55,043 nucleotides of DNA from an uncultured Bacilli bacterium. GTDB taxonomy: Bacteria; Bacillota_I; Bacilli_A; RF39; UBA660. The notes below the pieces were generated by a model, which was not told where the DNA came from, did no database searches, and was given only the letters and a program-made list of their open reading frames with translations. The translations under genes and the position numbers were made by a program. Positions 29,950-40,335 of this stretch are shown one piece after another (position 1 is the stretch's first letter; each line of letters starts with the position of its first letter). The stretch is from assembly GCA_947629035.1 (NCBI GenBank), contig CANRCE010000004.1:1-55043 (forward strand), in the 5' to 3' direction.

Positions 29950-29963
29950 TGCAAGCTCTCCTT

Positions 29964-32018
29964 TTATTTTTCCATTTTTTCTTTAGCATTTCTCATTTCT
30001 AATGTTGCTTCATTAATTGCATCATCAATACTTTTAACATCATCTAATATCATACTATATCCAATCGAAGCTCCAAAGCCATATGGTAATTCTTTTAATT
30101 CTTTATATATTTTTCTAGTATAAGCTACTACTTTTTTCTCATCATATCCTACCATATAGATTAAGAATTCATTACCATCAGTTCTAATAATATCTGTATT
30201 TGGCTCTTGGTTTACAATTAAAATACTAGCTGCTTTTTTAATAACATTATCTCCCTCTTCATGACCATGATTATCATTTATATATTTAATATTATTTAAA
30301 TCTACCACTACAAAACTTTGAGGATAAATAACATTTTCTTCCCAATTTTTTATATTATAATTCAAATAATTTCTATTTTTTAAAGATGTCATAACATCAA
30401 TAAATTTTAATTTTTCATCTTTACGCATAATATTTATCTTTTTTCTTCGTTTTTGAATTACAATTACCACAATTATAATAGCTAAAATAATAGCGCAAGT
30501 AATTAAAATTACTTTTAATGGTGCTCCAAGAACACTTATTGAACTTACATCATAATTAGTATTATATTTATAGGCATATTCTTTATAATTTACAGAAGAT
30601 ATATAATAACTAAATAATTTACTAAAAGTTTTATTTTTATTAACATCTCTAATAGCATAAGTATATTCTTTATTTAAAATACCAGTATAGACAATATTAT
30701 AATTAGCTAATTTTTTATTTTTATAATAATTATAAGTATATTTATCTAATACTAAAATAGAATTACTTGAAGCATTGCGAATTATCTCATCAGTATTATC
30801 ATAAGCTTTAATAGTTAAACCTAAACTACTAGCATAATCATAAAGATAAGTATTAGCTACCATTTCTATATTCATACCTTGTAAGCTTTTTAAAGAATCC
30901 ACTACCAAATCTTTTTTAGTTAATACCACATATTCTTCTTTAAATAAAGATGACGTATTAATAACATCACTATTTATTCCATTTAAATTAAAATTAGCAA
31001 ATACAACATCGACATCTCCTTGTGACATAGCTTGTTTTAATTTAGATATATTTTCATACTTAATAAATTTAAAATCAACATCAAATAAAGAAGAAAATTC
31101 ACTCAAATAATTAGATAAAACTCCTACAAACTCATTATTATGAGTATTTTCTAAAGGCATATTTACAACATAACCATAATTATAAGCTGACGCATTATAA
31201 CTCATCTTTTCTGATTCACTAATACCTTCGGCTTGGAAAAATAAATCAATAAAATTTTGTTTATATGATTCATCATAAAATTGATTTTTAAATTGTAATT
31301 GATACTTCTTCATAATATTTAAAAGAGTATTGTTATCATTTATAGTAAGAACATATTTCCTACTTAAATCATTTAAATGAAATACAATATTTAAATCATT
31401 TTCTAATATAAAATCTAAATAACCTAATTCTGGTAAAACAAGATACTCTATTTGTTTATTTTCTAAATCAGTTTTTAATGTCTTTATATCTTTATAAGTT
31501 TTATATGCTAAATTACTTCCTTCTGCTAAATAATAAGAAACATCAGCAATATCCGAAGATAAAATTCCTAAAGTTAAATCTTTTAAATCCGTAATTTCAT
31601 CATATTTTTTATTATTAACAGATACTATTACATACTTATCTTCATATAGTAATATATCTTTTTCTGTTAACTGCTCTTTAGTACTTAAAGAACGAAAGGC
31701 TATTTTCTTTAAATTTGATGGACTATCCGTATAATAAGATATTTTATTGAATTCAATATCATATTTATCAGTAAAATTTTTTAAATAATCAAAAAGAACA
31801 CCATTACCTTCTTGTCCAATTACAGGAACATCATTAAAAACACTTATATCAATAATATTATTAGTATTATCTTTTAACCATTTCTTTTCTAAAATAGAAA
31901 ATGAAGAACTATCTTTACTATAATTTAAAACAAAGATAATAAGACTTACTAAAAAGACAACTCCAATAATTGATAAAATAATAATTCGATTCGTTTTTTT
32001 ATTCTTCATAACAATCAC
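29964..32018 (-). CDS. Transmembrane GGDEF-domain protein with two periplasmic-binding-protein-like sensor regions
   Basis: Two SBP-like repeats, TM near residue 500, GGDEF fold with SLKNRNYLNYNIKNW, DLNNIKYINDNHGHEEGD, but RTDGNEFLIYM at the active site. Confidence 0.85.
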   Translation of the reverse strand: MIVMKNKKTNRIIILSIIGVVFLVSLIIFVLNYSKDSSSFSILEKKWLKDNTNNIIDISVFNDVPVIGQEGNGVLFDYLKNFTDKYDIEFNKISYYTDSPSNLKKIAFRSLSTKEQLTEKDILLYEDKYVIVSVNNKKYDEITDLKDLTLGILSSDIADVSYYLAEGSNLAYKTYKDIKTLKTDLENKQIEYLVLPELGYLDFILENDLNIVFHLNDLSRKYVLTINDNNTLLNIMKKYQLQFKNQFYDESYKQNFIDLFFQAEGISESEKMSYNASAYNYGYVVNMPLENTHNNEFVGVLSNYLSEFSSLFDVDFKFIKYENISKLKQAMSQGDVDVVFANFNLNGINSDVINTSSLFKEEYVVLTKKDLVVDSLKSLQGMNIEMVANTYLYDYASSLGLTIKAYDNTDEIIRNASSNSILVLDKYTYNYYKNKKLANYNIVYTGILNKEYTYAIRDVNKNKTFSKLFSYYISSVNYKEYAYKYNTNYDVSSISVLGAPLKVILITCAIILAIIIVVIVIQKRRKKINIMRKDEKLKFIDVMTSLKNRNYLNYNIKNWEENVIYPQSFVVVDLNNIKYINDNHGHEEGDNVIKKAASILIVNQEPNTDIIRTDGNEFLIYMVGYDEKKVVAYTRKIYKELKELPYGFGASIGYSMILDDVKSIDDAINEATLEMRNAKEKMEK

Positions 32019-32486
32019 CTAGCTTCTTGTCCATGATATATCATCTATATATGGATGCTTTGTTCCTACAATAACAGTATCAACAGCATTTTCCTCATCT
32101 TCATTAGCTTTCCATCTTAAGAAATATTCTAAATCATAAAAAGCTAATTTATCTTCTTCAAACATTTCTAATGTTGCCCGAGCAATCTCTTTGGCTTTAT
32201 CTTTAGAAACTGAATTATTAAGTGTAAGTTCTACATAAATAATCTTTCCTTGTAATCGGCATTTAGCCTCTTCGACACCTTCATTTTCCCTTAAACTTGC
32301 ACTCAATGTATCATAGAAAGAATTATCTATTTTAACTTCCTCAATACCATCTAATCTGTTACCATATTTATTTTTACTACCTCCAAAATAAAGACTTAAA
32401 AAAATAGCTATCATAATAATGATAAGTATAAGAGATAAACCTGACAATATTGCTAGTCCTTTATGTTTTTTAATTAAATCAATCAT
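32019..32486 (-). CDS. Hypothetical single-TM protein
   Basis: 155 aa, N-terminal TM, adjacent to GGDEF gene. Confidence 0.65.
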   Translation of the reverse strand: MIDLIKKHKGLAILSGLSLILIIIMIAIFLSLYFGGSKNKYGNRLDGIEEVKIDNSFYDTLSASLRENEGVEEAKCRLQGKIIYVELTLNNSVSKDKAKEIARATLEMFEEDKLAFYDLEYFLRWKANEDEENAVDTVIVGTKHPYIDDISWTRS

Positions 32487-32644
32487 ATTTTTTTGCTCCT
32501 TTTATGTTATTTATATTATACTATAAATTATTATATTGTGCAAGAGTAATTTCCTAGTATAATTTTATGTATTTTAAAACTTATTATTTAAAAAATTTTA
32601 TAATAAAAAAAATCAACTTATATAACAAGTTAATTTTTTTAATC

Positions 32645-33223
32645 TTATGTTTGACTTTTATCTTGAGTTGCTGATGCATGAATATAGCCAGAATAAGTAG
32701 CATTAGAATAAGACTCATTTACCAAAGTTTTATCTAACCATACATAAACAGTATAAGTATCTATACTATTACTTAAATCAAAATTAGAATATATTGTTGT
32801 TGCACCAGTTTTATCTATAGTTCCATTAGCAACTTCATTCTCGTTTCCTAAAACACCATTTACAGCATCACCCTTTATAACCTGATATTTTAAAGCTCCT
32901 TTTAAAATAGCATCAGATGTTCCTGTAGTATTAGTAGTTAAATATAAAGTGCCTTTACCTTTTATATTACAGTCACTAGATATACCAATTTTTACAGTTG
33001 TATGTAGACCTGAAGTATAATTATCTCCTGCAGCTAAAACTTGATCACCTCCTGATCCACCGATTTCTTGACCTTTCGTATAGTTGATATTAAAACATCC
33101 TGTTGACCCAGAAATATCAGTATCAGGACTTTTCCAAGTATACCAAGCATAAGTAATTCCTGCAATTAAAGCCATAAAAACCAATACTCCCAAAATAGTT
33201 CCCCATAATTTAGCACTTTTCAT
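32645..33223 (-). CDS. SipW-substrate/TasA-like secreted protein
   Basis: MKSAKLWGTILGVLVFMALIAGITYAWYTWKSPDTDISG signal segment. Confidence 0.5.
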   Translation of the reverse strand: MKSAKLWGTILGVLVFMALIAGITYAWYTWKSPDTDISGSTGCFNINYTKGQEIGGSGGDQVLAAGDNYTSGLHTTVKIGISSDCNIKGKGTLYLTTNTTGTSDAILKGALKYQVIKGDAVNGVLGNENEVANGTIDKTGATTIYSNFDLSNSIDTYTVYVWLDKTLVNESYSNATYSGYIHASATQDKSQT

Positions 33224-33321
33224 AACTTCCTCCTCGTAGTATCTATCTAATAAAATAATACCATCTTTTTTTTAAAATTACAACTACTTTTATGTTTTTT
33301 TACTTTTTTTTAAATTTAGTA

Positions 33322-33350
33322 TTGACAAATCGACAATATTCGATTATTAT
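33322..33350 (+). promoter_or_regulatory. Strong sigma-A-type promoter of a short RNA
   Basis: TTGACA (33322-33327), N17, TATTAT (33345-33350). Confidence 0.75.
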
Positions 33351-33356
33351 ATAAAT

Positions 33357-33455
33357 CACCAATTCAAATTTTAGACGAATTGGTGCTAGTATCACACTAG
33401 CCAACCCCTTTTTATTCTTTTTGGGAGATTGCTTAAATTAAGCAATCTCTTTTTT
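33357..33455 (+). ncRNA. Candidate ~100-nt small RNA with C-rich loop
   Basis: Promoter immediately upstream; CACCAATTC/GAATTGGTG (33357-33365/33377-33385), CTAGT/ACTAG (33386-33390/33396-33400), CCAA..TTGG enclosing CCCC, terminator 33425-33455; no ORF. Confidence 0.7.
33425..33455 (+). terminator. Intrinsic terminator of the candidate small RNA
   Basis: GAGATTGCTTAA-A-TTAAGCAATCTC followed by T6. Confidence 0.85.
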
Positions 33456-33465
33456 ATCTATATAC

Positions 33466-33496
33466 AAAAAAGAATAGCAATAATCACTATTCTTTA
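33466..33496 (-). terminator. Terminator of SASP gene
   Basis: AAAGAATAG/CTATTCTTT stem followed on minus by T-run. Confidence 0.7.
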
Positions 33497-33503
33497 CAAT
33501 TCA

Positions 33504-33722
33504 TTATTTGTTTTGAGAATTATAGTTAGAACCACTTAATTGGTTTTCTCCTAATTTTACTAATCTCTTAGTAATTTCTCCACCAACTGAACCATTAGCT
33601 CTTGAAGTTGTATCTGGTCCTAAATTAACACCAAATTCGTTAGCTATTTCATATTTCATTCTATCGATAGCTTGTTTTGCTCCAGGAACTACCATTTTAC
33701 TGTTGTTACTTGAATTACTCAT
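33504..33722 (-). CDS. Alpha/beta-type small acid-soluble spore protein
   Basis: [44 protein letters not shown] before ATG at 33722 (listed ORF starts at an upstream GTG). Confidence 0.96.
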   Translation of the reverse strand: MSNSSNNSKMVVPGAKQAIDRMKYEIANEFGVNLGPDTTSRANGSVGGEITKRLVKLGENQLSGSNYNSQNK

Positions 33723-33743
33723 TATTTTCACCTCCTACACTTA

Positions 33744-33772
33744 TAGGTTGTGAAATTTTAGTAATTTAATAC
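33744..33772 (-). promoter_or_regulatory. Candidate sigma-G promoter of SASP gene
   Basis: GTATT-N17-CAACCTA on minus; one mismatch per element to GHATR / CATNHTA. Confidence 0.4.
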
Positions 33773-33795
33773 ATTTTTATTGTTGGTAATTTTTG

Positions 33796-34980
33796 TTAGA
33801 TAATAAACTCATCTTCACTATTATCAATTTTAATTGTTTCCATATTATTGACAGCTTCTTCGATAAGTTTTTCATAATCAAAATTATTTTCCATTGCAAT
33901 AGCAGTTTCTAAATTAGGATTTATAACAGGATGTTTTGGTAAAAAAATCGTACAACAATCTTCATATGGTAAAATTGATGTTTCATATGTTCCTATTTTT
34001 TTAGCAATCTCAATTATTTCTAGTTTATCCAAACATGCTACTGGTCTTATTACAGGACAATTTATAACATTATTTATTACATACATACTTGTTAAAGTTT
34101 GACTTGCTACTTGAGATATTGATTCACCATTTATTAAAACTAAAGCTCCTCTTTTTTCCATCACTTTTTGTGAAATTCTATACATCATTCTACGCATTAT
34201 GGTTATCATATAATTAGGGTTGCATTTCATATATATTTGTTCTTGAATATCTGTAAAATTAATAATATGAAGTGTAATCTTTGGCTGATATTTAGTTAGA
34301 ATTTTTACTAATTTTTTAACTTTATTTTTAGCTTGCATACTCGTATGGGGTGGTGATTCAAAATAAATACACTCCACTTCAACTCCTCTTTTCATAGCAA
34401 GATAAGTGGCTACTGGTGAGTCTATTCCTCCAGACAACATAAGTAGTCCTCTACCTGCTACTTTAACTGGATAACCACCACTTCCTTTAATTTCCTTATT
34501 ATAAATATAAGTATAATCTTCTCTTATTTCAATTTTTAATAAGAAATCAGGATTATGAACATCAACTTTTATATCTTTAATATTTTTTAAAAGAAAACTT
34601 CCAATTAATTCATTAAATTCTGGACTTTTAATAGCAAAATTTTTATCACTTCTTTTAGTTTCTACTTTAAAAGTTTTAAAAGATAAAGAACTAGCAATTT
34701 CTAAAACATTTTTTTTAATTTCTTCAATATTAGTATTAACTCTATTTGCTACTACTATACTATGAATACCAAAGATATTTTTTAATATATCTATAATTTC
34801 ATCAGTATTATCATCTGTTTCAATATACATTCTAACTCTATTTTTAGTAATTTTAACTTGATAATTTTTTAAACTATCTTTTATATTTTGATATAAAATA
34901 TTTATAAATAAATTACGATTAGCTTTTTTCGTAGTAAGTTCTCCATATTTAATAAATATAATTTGCTTCAAAACAATCAC
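33796..34980 (-). CDS. thiI: tRNA 4-thiouridine synthetase ThiI
   Basis: IFIKYGELTTKKANRNLF, THUMP region, LMLSGGIDSPVATYLAMKRG; no rhodanese extension. Confidence 0.95.
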   Translation of the reverse strand: MIVLKQIIFIKYGELTTKKANRNLFINILYQNIKDSLKNYQVKITKNRVRMYIETDDNTDEIIDILKNIFGIHSIVVANRVNTNIEEIKKNVLEIASSLSFKTFKVETKRSDKNFAIKSPEFNELIGSFLLKNIKDIKVDVHNPDFLLKIEIREDYTYIYNKEIKGSGGYPVKVAGRGLLMLSGGIDSPVATYLAMKRGVEVECIYFESPPHTSMQAKNKVKKLVKILTKYQPKITLHIINFTDIQEQIYMKCNPNYMITIMRRMMYRISQKVMEKRGALVLINGESISQVASQTLTSMYVINNVINCPVIRPVACLDKLEIIEIAKKIGTYETSILPYEDCCTIFLPKHPVINPNLETAIAMENNFDYEKLIEEAVNNMETIKIDNSEDEFII

Positions 34981-35056
34981 CTTATTTCTTTTCGTTTTTC
35001 TTTATTAATTTAATCAAAAATAATAAGATATGTCAAGATAATTTAGACATATCTTA

Positions 35057-36706
35057 TTAATTAATCTTACAACTTGTATTATCAGGATTATAAGTATATC
35101 CTAATGCTTCAACATAAGCTTTAATTTTTATTTCACTTACTTTATACCAATTTTCACAAATCCAATACCAATCAAAATCATCTTTATTACTAATATAAAT
35201 ATTTTCATATATAAGAGATTTTACATTAGAAATTTGATAAGGAATTCTATTAATAGCATAATTATCTTTAAAAGTATAAATTTCTCCATTTAATTTAGAA
35301 TATTTTACTTCACTTACATAATCTCTAGCATAAAAACGCATATGATTATCAGTAAGAGGATATAAACTATTAAATTGATTAACTATATCTAATTCTACTT
35401 TTAATTGCTCTTTAGTTAAATAACCCGGTATTAAAATTTCATAGCCTGAATAATAATCATTATCAATAGAATTATGATGATTACTATAGACAATATGACT
35501 AACAGCGCCATAATAAGCCATTTCATAACCTCTTCTTTGTAAATTAAGAAGATTTTTTCCTCCCATACCTTTTCCATAAGTATCATCTTCACGAGTAAGA
35601 TATACCCTAAGTCCATGAGCTTCATAACGACATTTTTCATATAAAGATACCGTTAAATTCATTTCTTTTTCATTAATATAAGCATTGGCAGCGCCAGGAT
35701 CACTTCCTCCATGACCTGGATCAATTAAAATATCATATAAATATTCATGGTTTTCAATTTCTATTACTACTTCATCCAAATCATTATAAACAAATGATAC
35801 TAATTTGTCATTTACTTTAGCTCTTAACAATCTTTCAATTTCAGTTATTTTATTTAATAATGGTTGTCCATTAATATAAACTTTATAAGTACCATTTTGT
35901 ACTCCATTTAAGTTAATTTCACCTTGATATTCATTTCCCTTTGGTACAAGTTCAAAATTATATTCATATTCTCCTAATAATTTTAGAGTATACTTATCAC
36001 TTGCCTCTTTCACATAACCTTCAATATAAAATCCATCTTTGGTATATTCATTTTTAGTTAAAGTATTGGTATATTTTTCATAAACTACTTTAGGTGGTTC
36101 TACTTTCTCTTCTTTAACTACAGGTATTACAACATTAGGTTTTTTCACAGTTACTGTTCTTGTTTTTTTGGTAGTATTTCCACTAGTATCACTTACAGCA
36201 TAAATTACTTCGTAAGTACCTGTTTTACTATTATCAACATTATTTTCTACTTTTACTTTAGAAGTTATATCATTATCATAATTATCTATTGCTTTATAAC
36301 CTGGTTCATTATATTTTTCACCAAGTAAAATTGTAACATCAGATAAAGATAAAGTTATAACTGGAGCTATTTTATCTACGACTTTTACTTCCCTTATTTT
36401 TTCATATTTCTTTCCATTGATAGTATAGGAATAACTAACTTCATAACTACCTAATTTTTCTAAATTTAAATTACTAGTATCAATTACTAAAAGATTACTC
36501 CTATCTATTCCATCAACCATTAAAGTAGCCCCATATTCTAAATATTCTTGTTGATATTCAATTTCATAAACACTAGGTTCATTTAAAATAATTTCAACTG
36601 AATATTCTTTTGATCTGTCTTTTCTATCTAAAAAAAAGAAACTTATTAATAAAGAAAGTAATATTATTATTAAAGTTATTATAAGTATTATTTTCTTTTT
36701 TTTCAT
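35057..36706 (-). CDS. N-acetylmuramoyl-L-alanine amidase (Amidase_3) with Ig-like DUF5011-type repeats
   Basis: LIDPGHGGSDPGAANAYINEKEMNL, YSNHHNS; YNEPGYKAIDNYDNDITSKV repeat region; N-terminal TM. Confidence 0.9.
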   Translation of the reverse strand: MKKKKIILIITLIIILLSLLISFFFLDRKDRSKEYSVEIILNEPSVYEIEYQQEYLEYGATLMVDGIDRSNLLVIDTSNLNLEKLGSYEVSYSYTINGKKYEKIREVKVVDKIAPVITLSLSDVTILLGEKYNEPGYKAIDNYDNDITSKVKVENNVDNSKTGTYEVIYAVSDTSGNTTKKTRTVTVKKPNVVIPVVKEEKVEPPKVVYEKYTNTLTKNEYTKDGFYIEGYVKEASDKYTLKLLGEYEYNFELVPKGNEYQGEINLNGVQNGTYKVYINGQPLLNKITEIERLLRAKVNDKLVSFVYNDLDEVVIEIENHEYLYDILIDPGHGGSDPGAANAYINEKEMNLTVSLYEKCRYEAHGLRVYLTREDDTYGKGMGGKNLLNLQRRGYEMAYYGAVSHIVYSNHHNSIDNDYYSGYEILIPGYLTKEQLKVELDIVNQFNSLYPLTDNHMRFYARDYVSEVKYSKLNGEIYTFKDNYAINRIPYQISNVKSLIYENIYISNKDDFDWYWICENWYKVSEIKIKAYVEALGYTYNPDNTSCKIN

Positions 36707-36716
36707 CGTACTTCTC

Positions 36717-37061
36717 CTATTTAATTGGTTTTATTTTTATTCCTATTACTTTATATTTATTTTGCTCTTCTTTGGAATAAATACTATTAAAAATATCTTT
36801 TAAGTCATTTTTACTAAATGAAGAATCTAACAAAATAGATATATCAAAATTTTTTAATAAATCATCAATATCATCATATATATAAAGATCCATAACTTTA
36901 GCTAAAAAGAAAACATCTTCATTATCTAATTTAGAAAATTTAATAGTATCCCCAACTTTAATTTTTTGTCTTTTTTCATCATATAATCTTATTTCGATTC
37001 TTTTTGTACCTTTTACTATATAATCATAATAAGTAGGATTAAGTCTCATTTCATGTAACAT
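36717..37061 (-). CDS. ASCH domain protein
   Basis: IVKGTKRIEIRLYDEKRQKIKVGDTIKFS. Confidence 0.85.
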   Translation of the reverse strand: MLHEMRLNPTYYDYIVKGTKRIEIRLYDEKRQKIKVGDTIKFSKLDNEDVFFLAKVMDLYIYDDIDDLLKNFDISILLDSSFSKNDLKDIFNSIYSKEEQNKYKVIGIKIKPIK

Positions 37062-37113
37062 ATTTAACTTCCTTTCTTATACACTCAATTTAAAATTATC
37101 TACTTTAATCTTT

Positions 37114-37485
37114 TTAAGGACAAATATTATCACTACTAGATGGACTTGCATCAGTATAATAGATTTTATTATTTCTAATATCACAATAAATATAACCTAC
37201 CATTTCATTACCATTAGCATCTAACAAGTCATCTTCCGTTGCTCCAACTGATTTAAGTTTAGCTAATTCAAGATAACAATTTTGAGTAACAGTATTACGA
37301 TTTTCACTTACATAAATATCGGCCAAAGAAACTAATAAATCTTGTTTAGCTTTCAATTGCTTTGCTTTACTACGCTCTAAACTAGACGTAATACTTGGTA
37401 TTGCTATAGTTAAAATAGCTATTAATATTACTAATACAGCAAGTAATTCTACTAATGTAAATCCTTTATTATTTATTTTTTTCAT
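37114..37485 (-). CDS. Type IV prepilin-like protein
   Basis: MKKINNKGFTLVELLAVLVILIAILTIAIP. Confidence 0.9.
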   Translation of the reverse strand: MKKINNKGFTLVELLAVLVILIAILTIAIPSITSSLERSKAKQLKAKQDLLVSLADIYVSENRNTVTQNCYLELAKLKSVGATEDDLLDANGNEMVGYIYCDIRNNKIYYTDASPSSSDNICP

Positions 37486-37559
37486 TTGTCTACCTCTTAT
37501 CTATACTATTATTATAAATCTTTTTTTTAAATTTAACAAGAAGATAGACTAAAAAATAT

Positions 37560-38579
37560 TTAATGTTTATTAGTAGCAAATCCATATACTTTATTATTTT
37601 CTAATTTTTTTCCTTTATAATAAAACAATTCACTTACCGTTACTATTTGATAACCATCTTCTAATAAAGTTGGTATTACTAAATCTATTGCATTTAAAGT
37701 TGCACTATAAATATCATGCATAAGTATAATATCTCCATCACTTACTTTATTTAAAATTTTATTGGCAATTTTTTTAGAATTATGATATTTCCAATCTAAA
37801 GTATCTAAATTCCATATAATAATTGGCATATTAGCATTATTTTTTACTTTATTACTAATAGAGCCATAACTTGGTCTAAAAAGACTAGGATAAGTTCCCG
37901 TGATTTTTTTTAATATTTCATTAGTTTTAGTTATTTCTTCCTTTATCTTATCATTACTATATCTTGGTAATATTAAATGATTATAAGTATGATTTCCTAT
38001 TTCCATACCTAATTCAGACATTTTTTTAATTATTTTTTCTTGAGCCATAGCTTTTTTCCCCAAAACAAAAAAAGTTGCCTTAACATTATACTTATTTAAA
38101 ACATCTAAAATCTTACTAGTATTATAATTTGGACCATCATCAAAAGTAAAAGCAATCATTGGTTTATTCATATCTATTTCTTTATAATTGTAAAAATCAT
38201 AATCATATGTTTTTTGTTTTACAAGAACTTTAGATATACTATCATAATCTAAATCTATTAAAAAAGTAGATATGCTATTATTTATTTTATTATCAATTGT
38301 AGAATAATTATAAAAAGTGAGTTCATATTTGTCTTCTTTAATCGTATAATCATAATCAATAAATAGATAATCTTTTTCATATATATGATAATCCATAATA
38401 TAATTATTTATATATTCTAAAAGATAATCATCTATTTTTTTATGATTAAAATAAGGAAAATAAATTTCCATTGTCTCTTCTTTTATCTCTTTATTGATTA
38501 CTTTTTCACTATTAAAATCAACTATAAATAAAATTAAAAAAAATAAAATTAAAGGAATTAATAAATATCTCTTTTTCAA
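37560..38579 (-). CDS. Polysaccharide deacetylase (NodB homology)
   Basis: IAFTFDDGPNYNTSKILDVLNKYNVKATFFVLG, GNHTYNHLIL. Confidence 0.93.
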   Translation of the reverse strand: MKKRYLLIPLILFFLILFIVDFNSEKVINKEIKEETMEIYFPYFNHKKIDDYLLEYINNYIMDYHIYEKDYLFIDYDYTIKEDKYELTFYNYSTIDNKINNSISTFLIDLDYDSISKVLVKQKTYDYDFYNYKEIDMNKPMIAFTFDDGPNYNTSKILDVLNKYNVKATFFVLGKKAMAQEKIIKKMSELGMEIGNHTYNHLILPRYSNDKIKEEITKTNEILKKITGTYPSLFRPSYGSISNKVKNNANMPIIIWNLDTLDWKYHNSKKIANKILNKVSDGDIILMHDIYSATLNAIDLVIPTLLEDGYQIVTVSELFYYKGKKLENNKVYGFATNKH

Positions 38580-38691
38580 GTATACTCACCTAATACATTT
38601 TATTTATAAATAATAGCTATTATGTAAATAATTAAATAAGTATAAATAAACATATATTTTTTAACTAATATTAAAAATAACCCCAAAAATA

Positions 38692-38715
38692 AATGACTTC
38701 AAATTGAAGTCATTC
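38692..38715 (-). terminator. Terminator after 38722 gene
   Basis: ATGACTTCAATTTGAAGTCAT then T-rich on minus. Confidence 0.6.
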
Positions 38716-38721
38716 ATTTAA

Positions 38722-40335
38722 TTAATTTAAACTAATTATTTCCGTAACATCACTTTCTTTACTATAGGCTATGCTAATCTTACTACCAACAGTTAAAAAT
38801 GGTATTATATCTTTTGCTACATTTATATTAACTTTATATTTATTTTCATCTGTATCAGTAATATAATAAATACTATTTCCATTTAACATAGCCATATTTA
38901 TAGTTCTAATAGTAATATCTTTTTTTAATAAATTATTATTATCATAAGTTATATCTTGATTTTCTAAATAATTAGATATAGCTTTTTCTATACCTAAAGA
39001 TGAATCTGTTACTACAACCTTTTGATAATCTACAACATCTACTAAAGCATACATTTTAACTAAACCAGCATTATCTTTTAAACTCATAAGATAAGTAGGT
39101 TTGTTATTTAAATTAATAAGAAGTGGAAAAGAAGCTACATAATTCATTTGTTGAACTTGACCTTCACTTGAAGCCATCGCAGAATATTCTTCAGCTCCTG
39201 GAACACTATAAAATTTTGTTTCTTTAGTTCGCATATTACATAAGATAAATCCTAAATTAGATTCATCACTTGATACTGATGTAATTCCCGTATATAAATA
39301 AACATCATCATTCATAACAGTATAATTATATCCATCTGTAGTCATTGTTACACCTTTTTGACCAAATATTGAATTGAAAAAGCCTTGTTTATATTTACCC
39401 CAATCATCTACCTGTTCAATGATAAGAGAAGCTGAATATACATGATCTACCCAAGTCGGTATATCTTCTTTTTTATATTTTTTTGATTTACCTGTGATAG
39501 GATCTAAAATAACAACTCCCGTTACTTCTTTTCTTATTCCTATACCATGATAAGATATCGTAGGAACTATCCAATAAGGATTTCCTTCATTATCAATTTC
39601 AAATGATGCTTCATCAAACATTACCGTTGGATAACTAAAACGAAGCTTACGATATAAATTCTCATTAAATAAACTACTTGGCATATATTTCATACCTTTA
39701 TCTAATTTTACTAAATTAGCTTCTCCTGTTACTGAATTTACAGTAATATAACCCTTTATTCCATCTTTTTTATTAGTAAAATATTTTATAAATGAAGCAT
39801 ACTCTAATGGTGTTACTCTAATTATATCATTATTATAATTTATTTGAGTATAAAGTGATGATACATAAAATTGAGATACTAATTCAGGCATTTGTCCCAT
39901 TACCCTATCTCCTAGCTTTTGACTTGATTCTTTATCCAATAATGGAAGTGCTTTAATATCTACTTCCTTAACATCACTAATAAAATCACCATCTGTATCA
40001 ACAGTAATCCTATTAGCATAATCTTTTGAATTAAATAATGGAGATAAAATTACATTAACTAATATAATTATGATAAAACAAATTGGCACTATCAATAAAG
40101 ATAGAGCATTATCTAATTTATTTTTATCTTTTTGATTTTTCGTTAAATTATTCATAATCATATTTAAATTTAAAACATTAAACATCCTTGTAGCTATAAA
40201 AAATATAAATACAAAAAATAAATAACTATATAGCCCTGGACTAGTCAAATTTAAAGCTGGTAAACTAAAATAATATAATAATATAGCAAATATTAAAGTA
40301 ATAATAATTCTAATTAATAAATTTTTATTTTTCAT
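38722..40335 (-). CDS. Uncharacterised membrane protein with large extracytoplasmic domain
   Basis: Four N-terminal TM segments, long soluble domain; overlaps mscS-like ORF. Confidence 0.75.
   Translation of the reverse strand: MKNKNLLIRIIITLIFAILLYYFSLPALNLTSPGLYSYLFFVFIFFIATRMFNVLNLNMIMNNLTKNQKDKNKLDNALSLLIVPICFIIIILVNVILSPLFNSKDYANRITVDTDGDFISDVKEVDIKALPLLDKESSQKLGDRVMGQMPELVSQFYVSSLYTQINYNNDIIRVTPLEYASFIKYFTNKKDGIKGYITVNSVTGEANLVKLDKGMKYMPSSLFNENLYRKLRFSYPTVMFDEASFEIDNEGNPYWIVPTISYHGIGIRKEVTGVVILDPITGKSKKYKKEDIPTWVDHVYSASLIIEQVDDWGKYKQGFFNSIFGQKGVTMTTDGYNYTVMNDDVYLYTGITSVSSDESNLGFILCNMRTKETKFYSVPGAEEYSAMASSEGQVQQMNYVASFPLLINLNNKPTYLMSLKDNAGLVKMYALVDVVDYQKVVVTDSSLGIEKAISNYLENQDITYDNNNLLKKDITIRTINMAMLNGNSIYYITDTDENKYKVNINVAKDIIPFLTVGSKISIAYSKESDVTEIISLN

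Noticed and set aside
35431-35640. Second minus-strand ORF within the amidase gene
   Set aside because: Alternate frame of a well-supported CDS.
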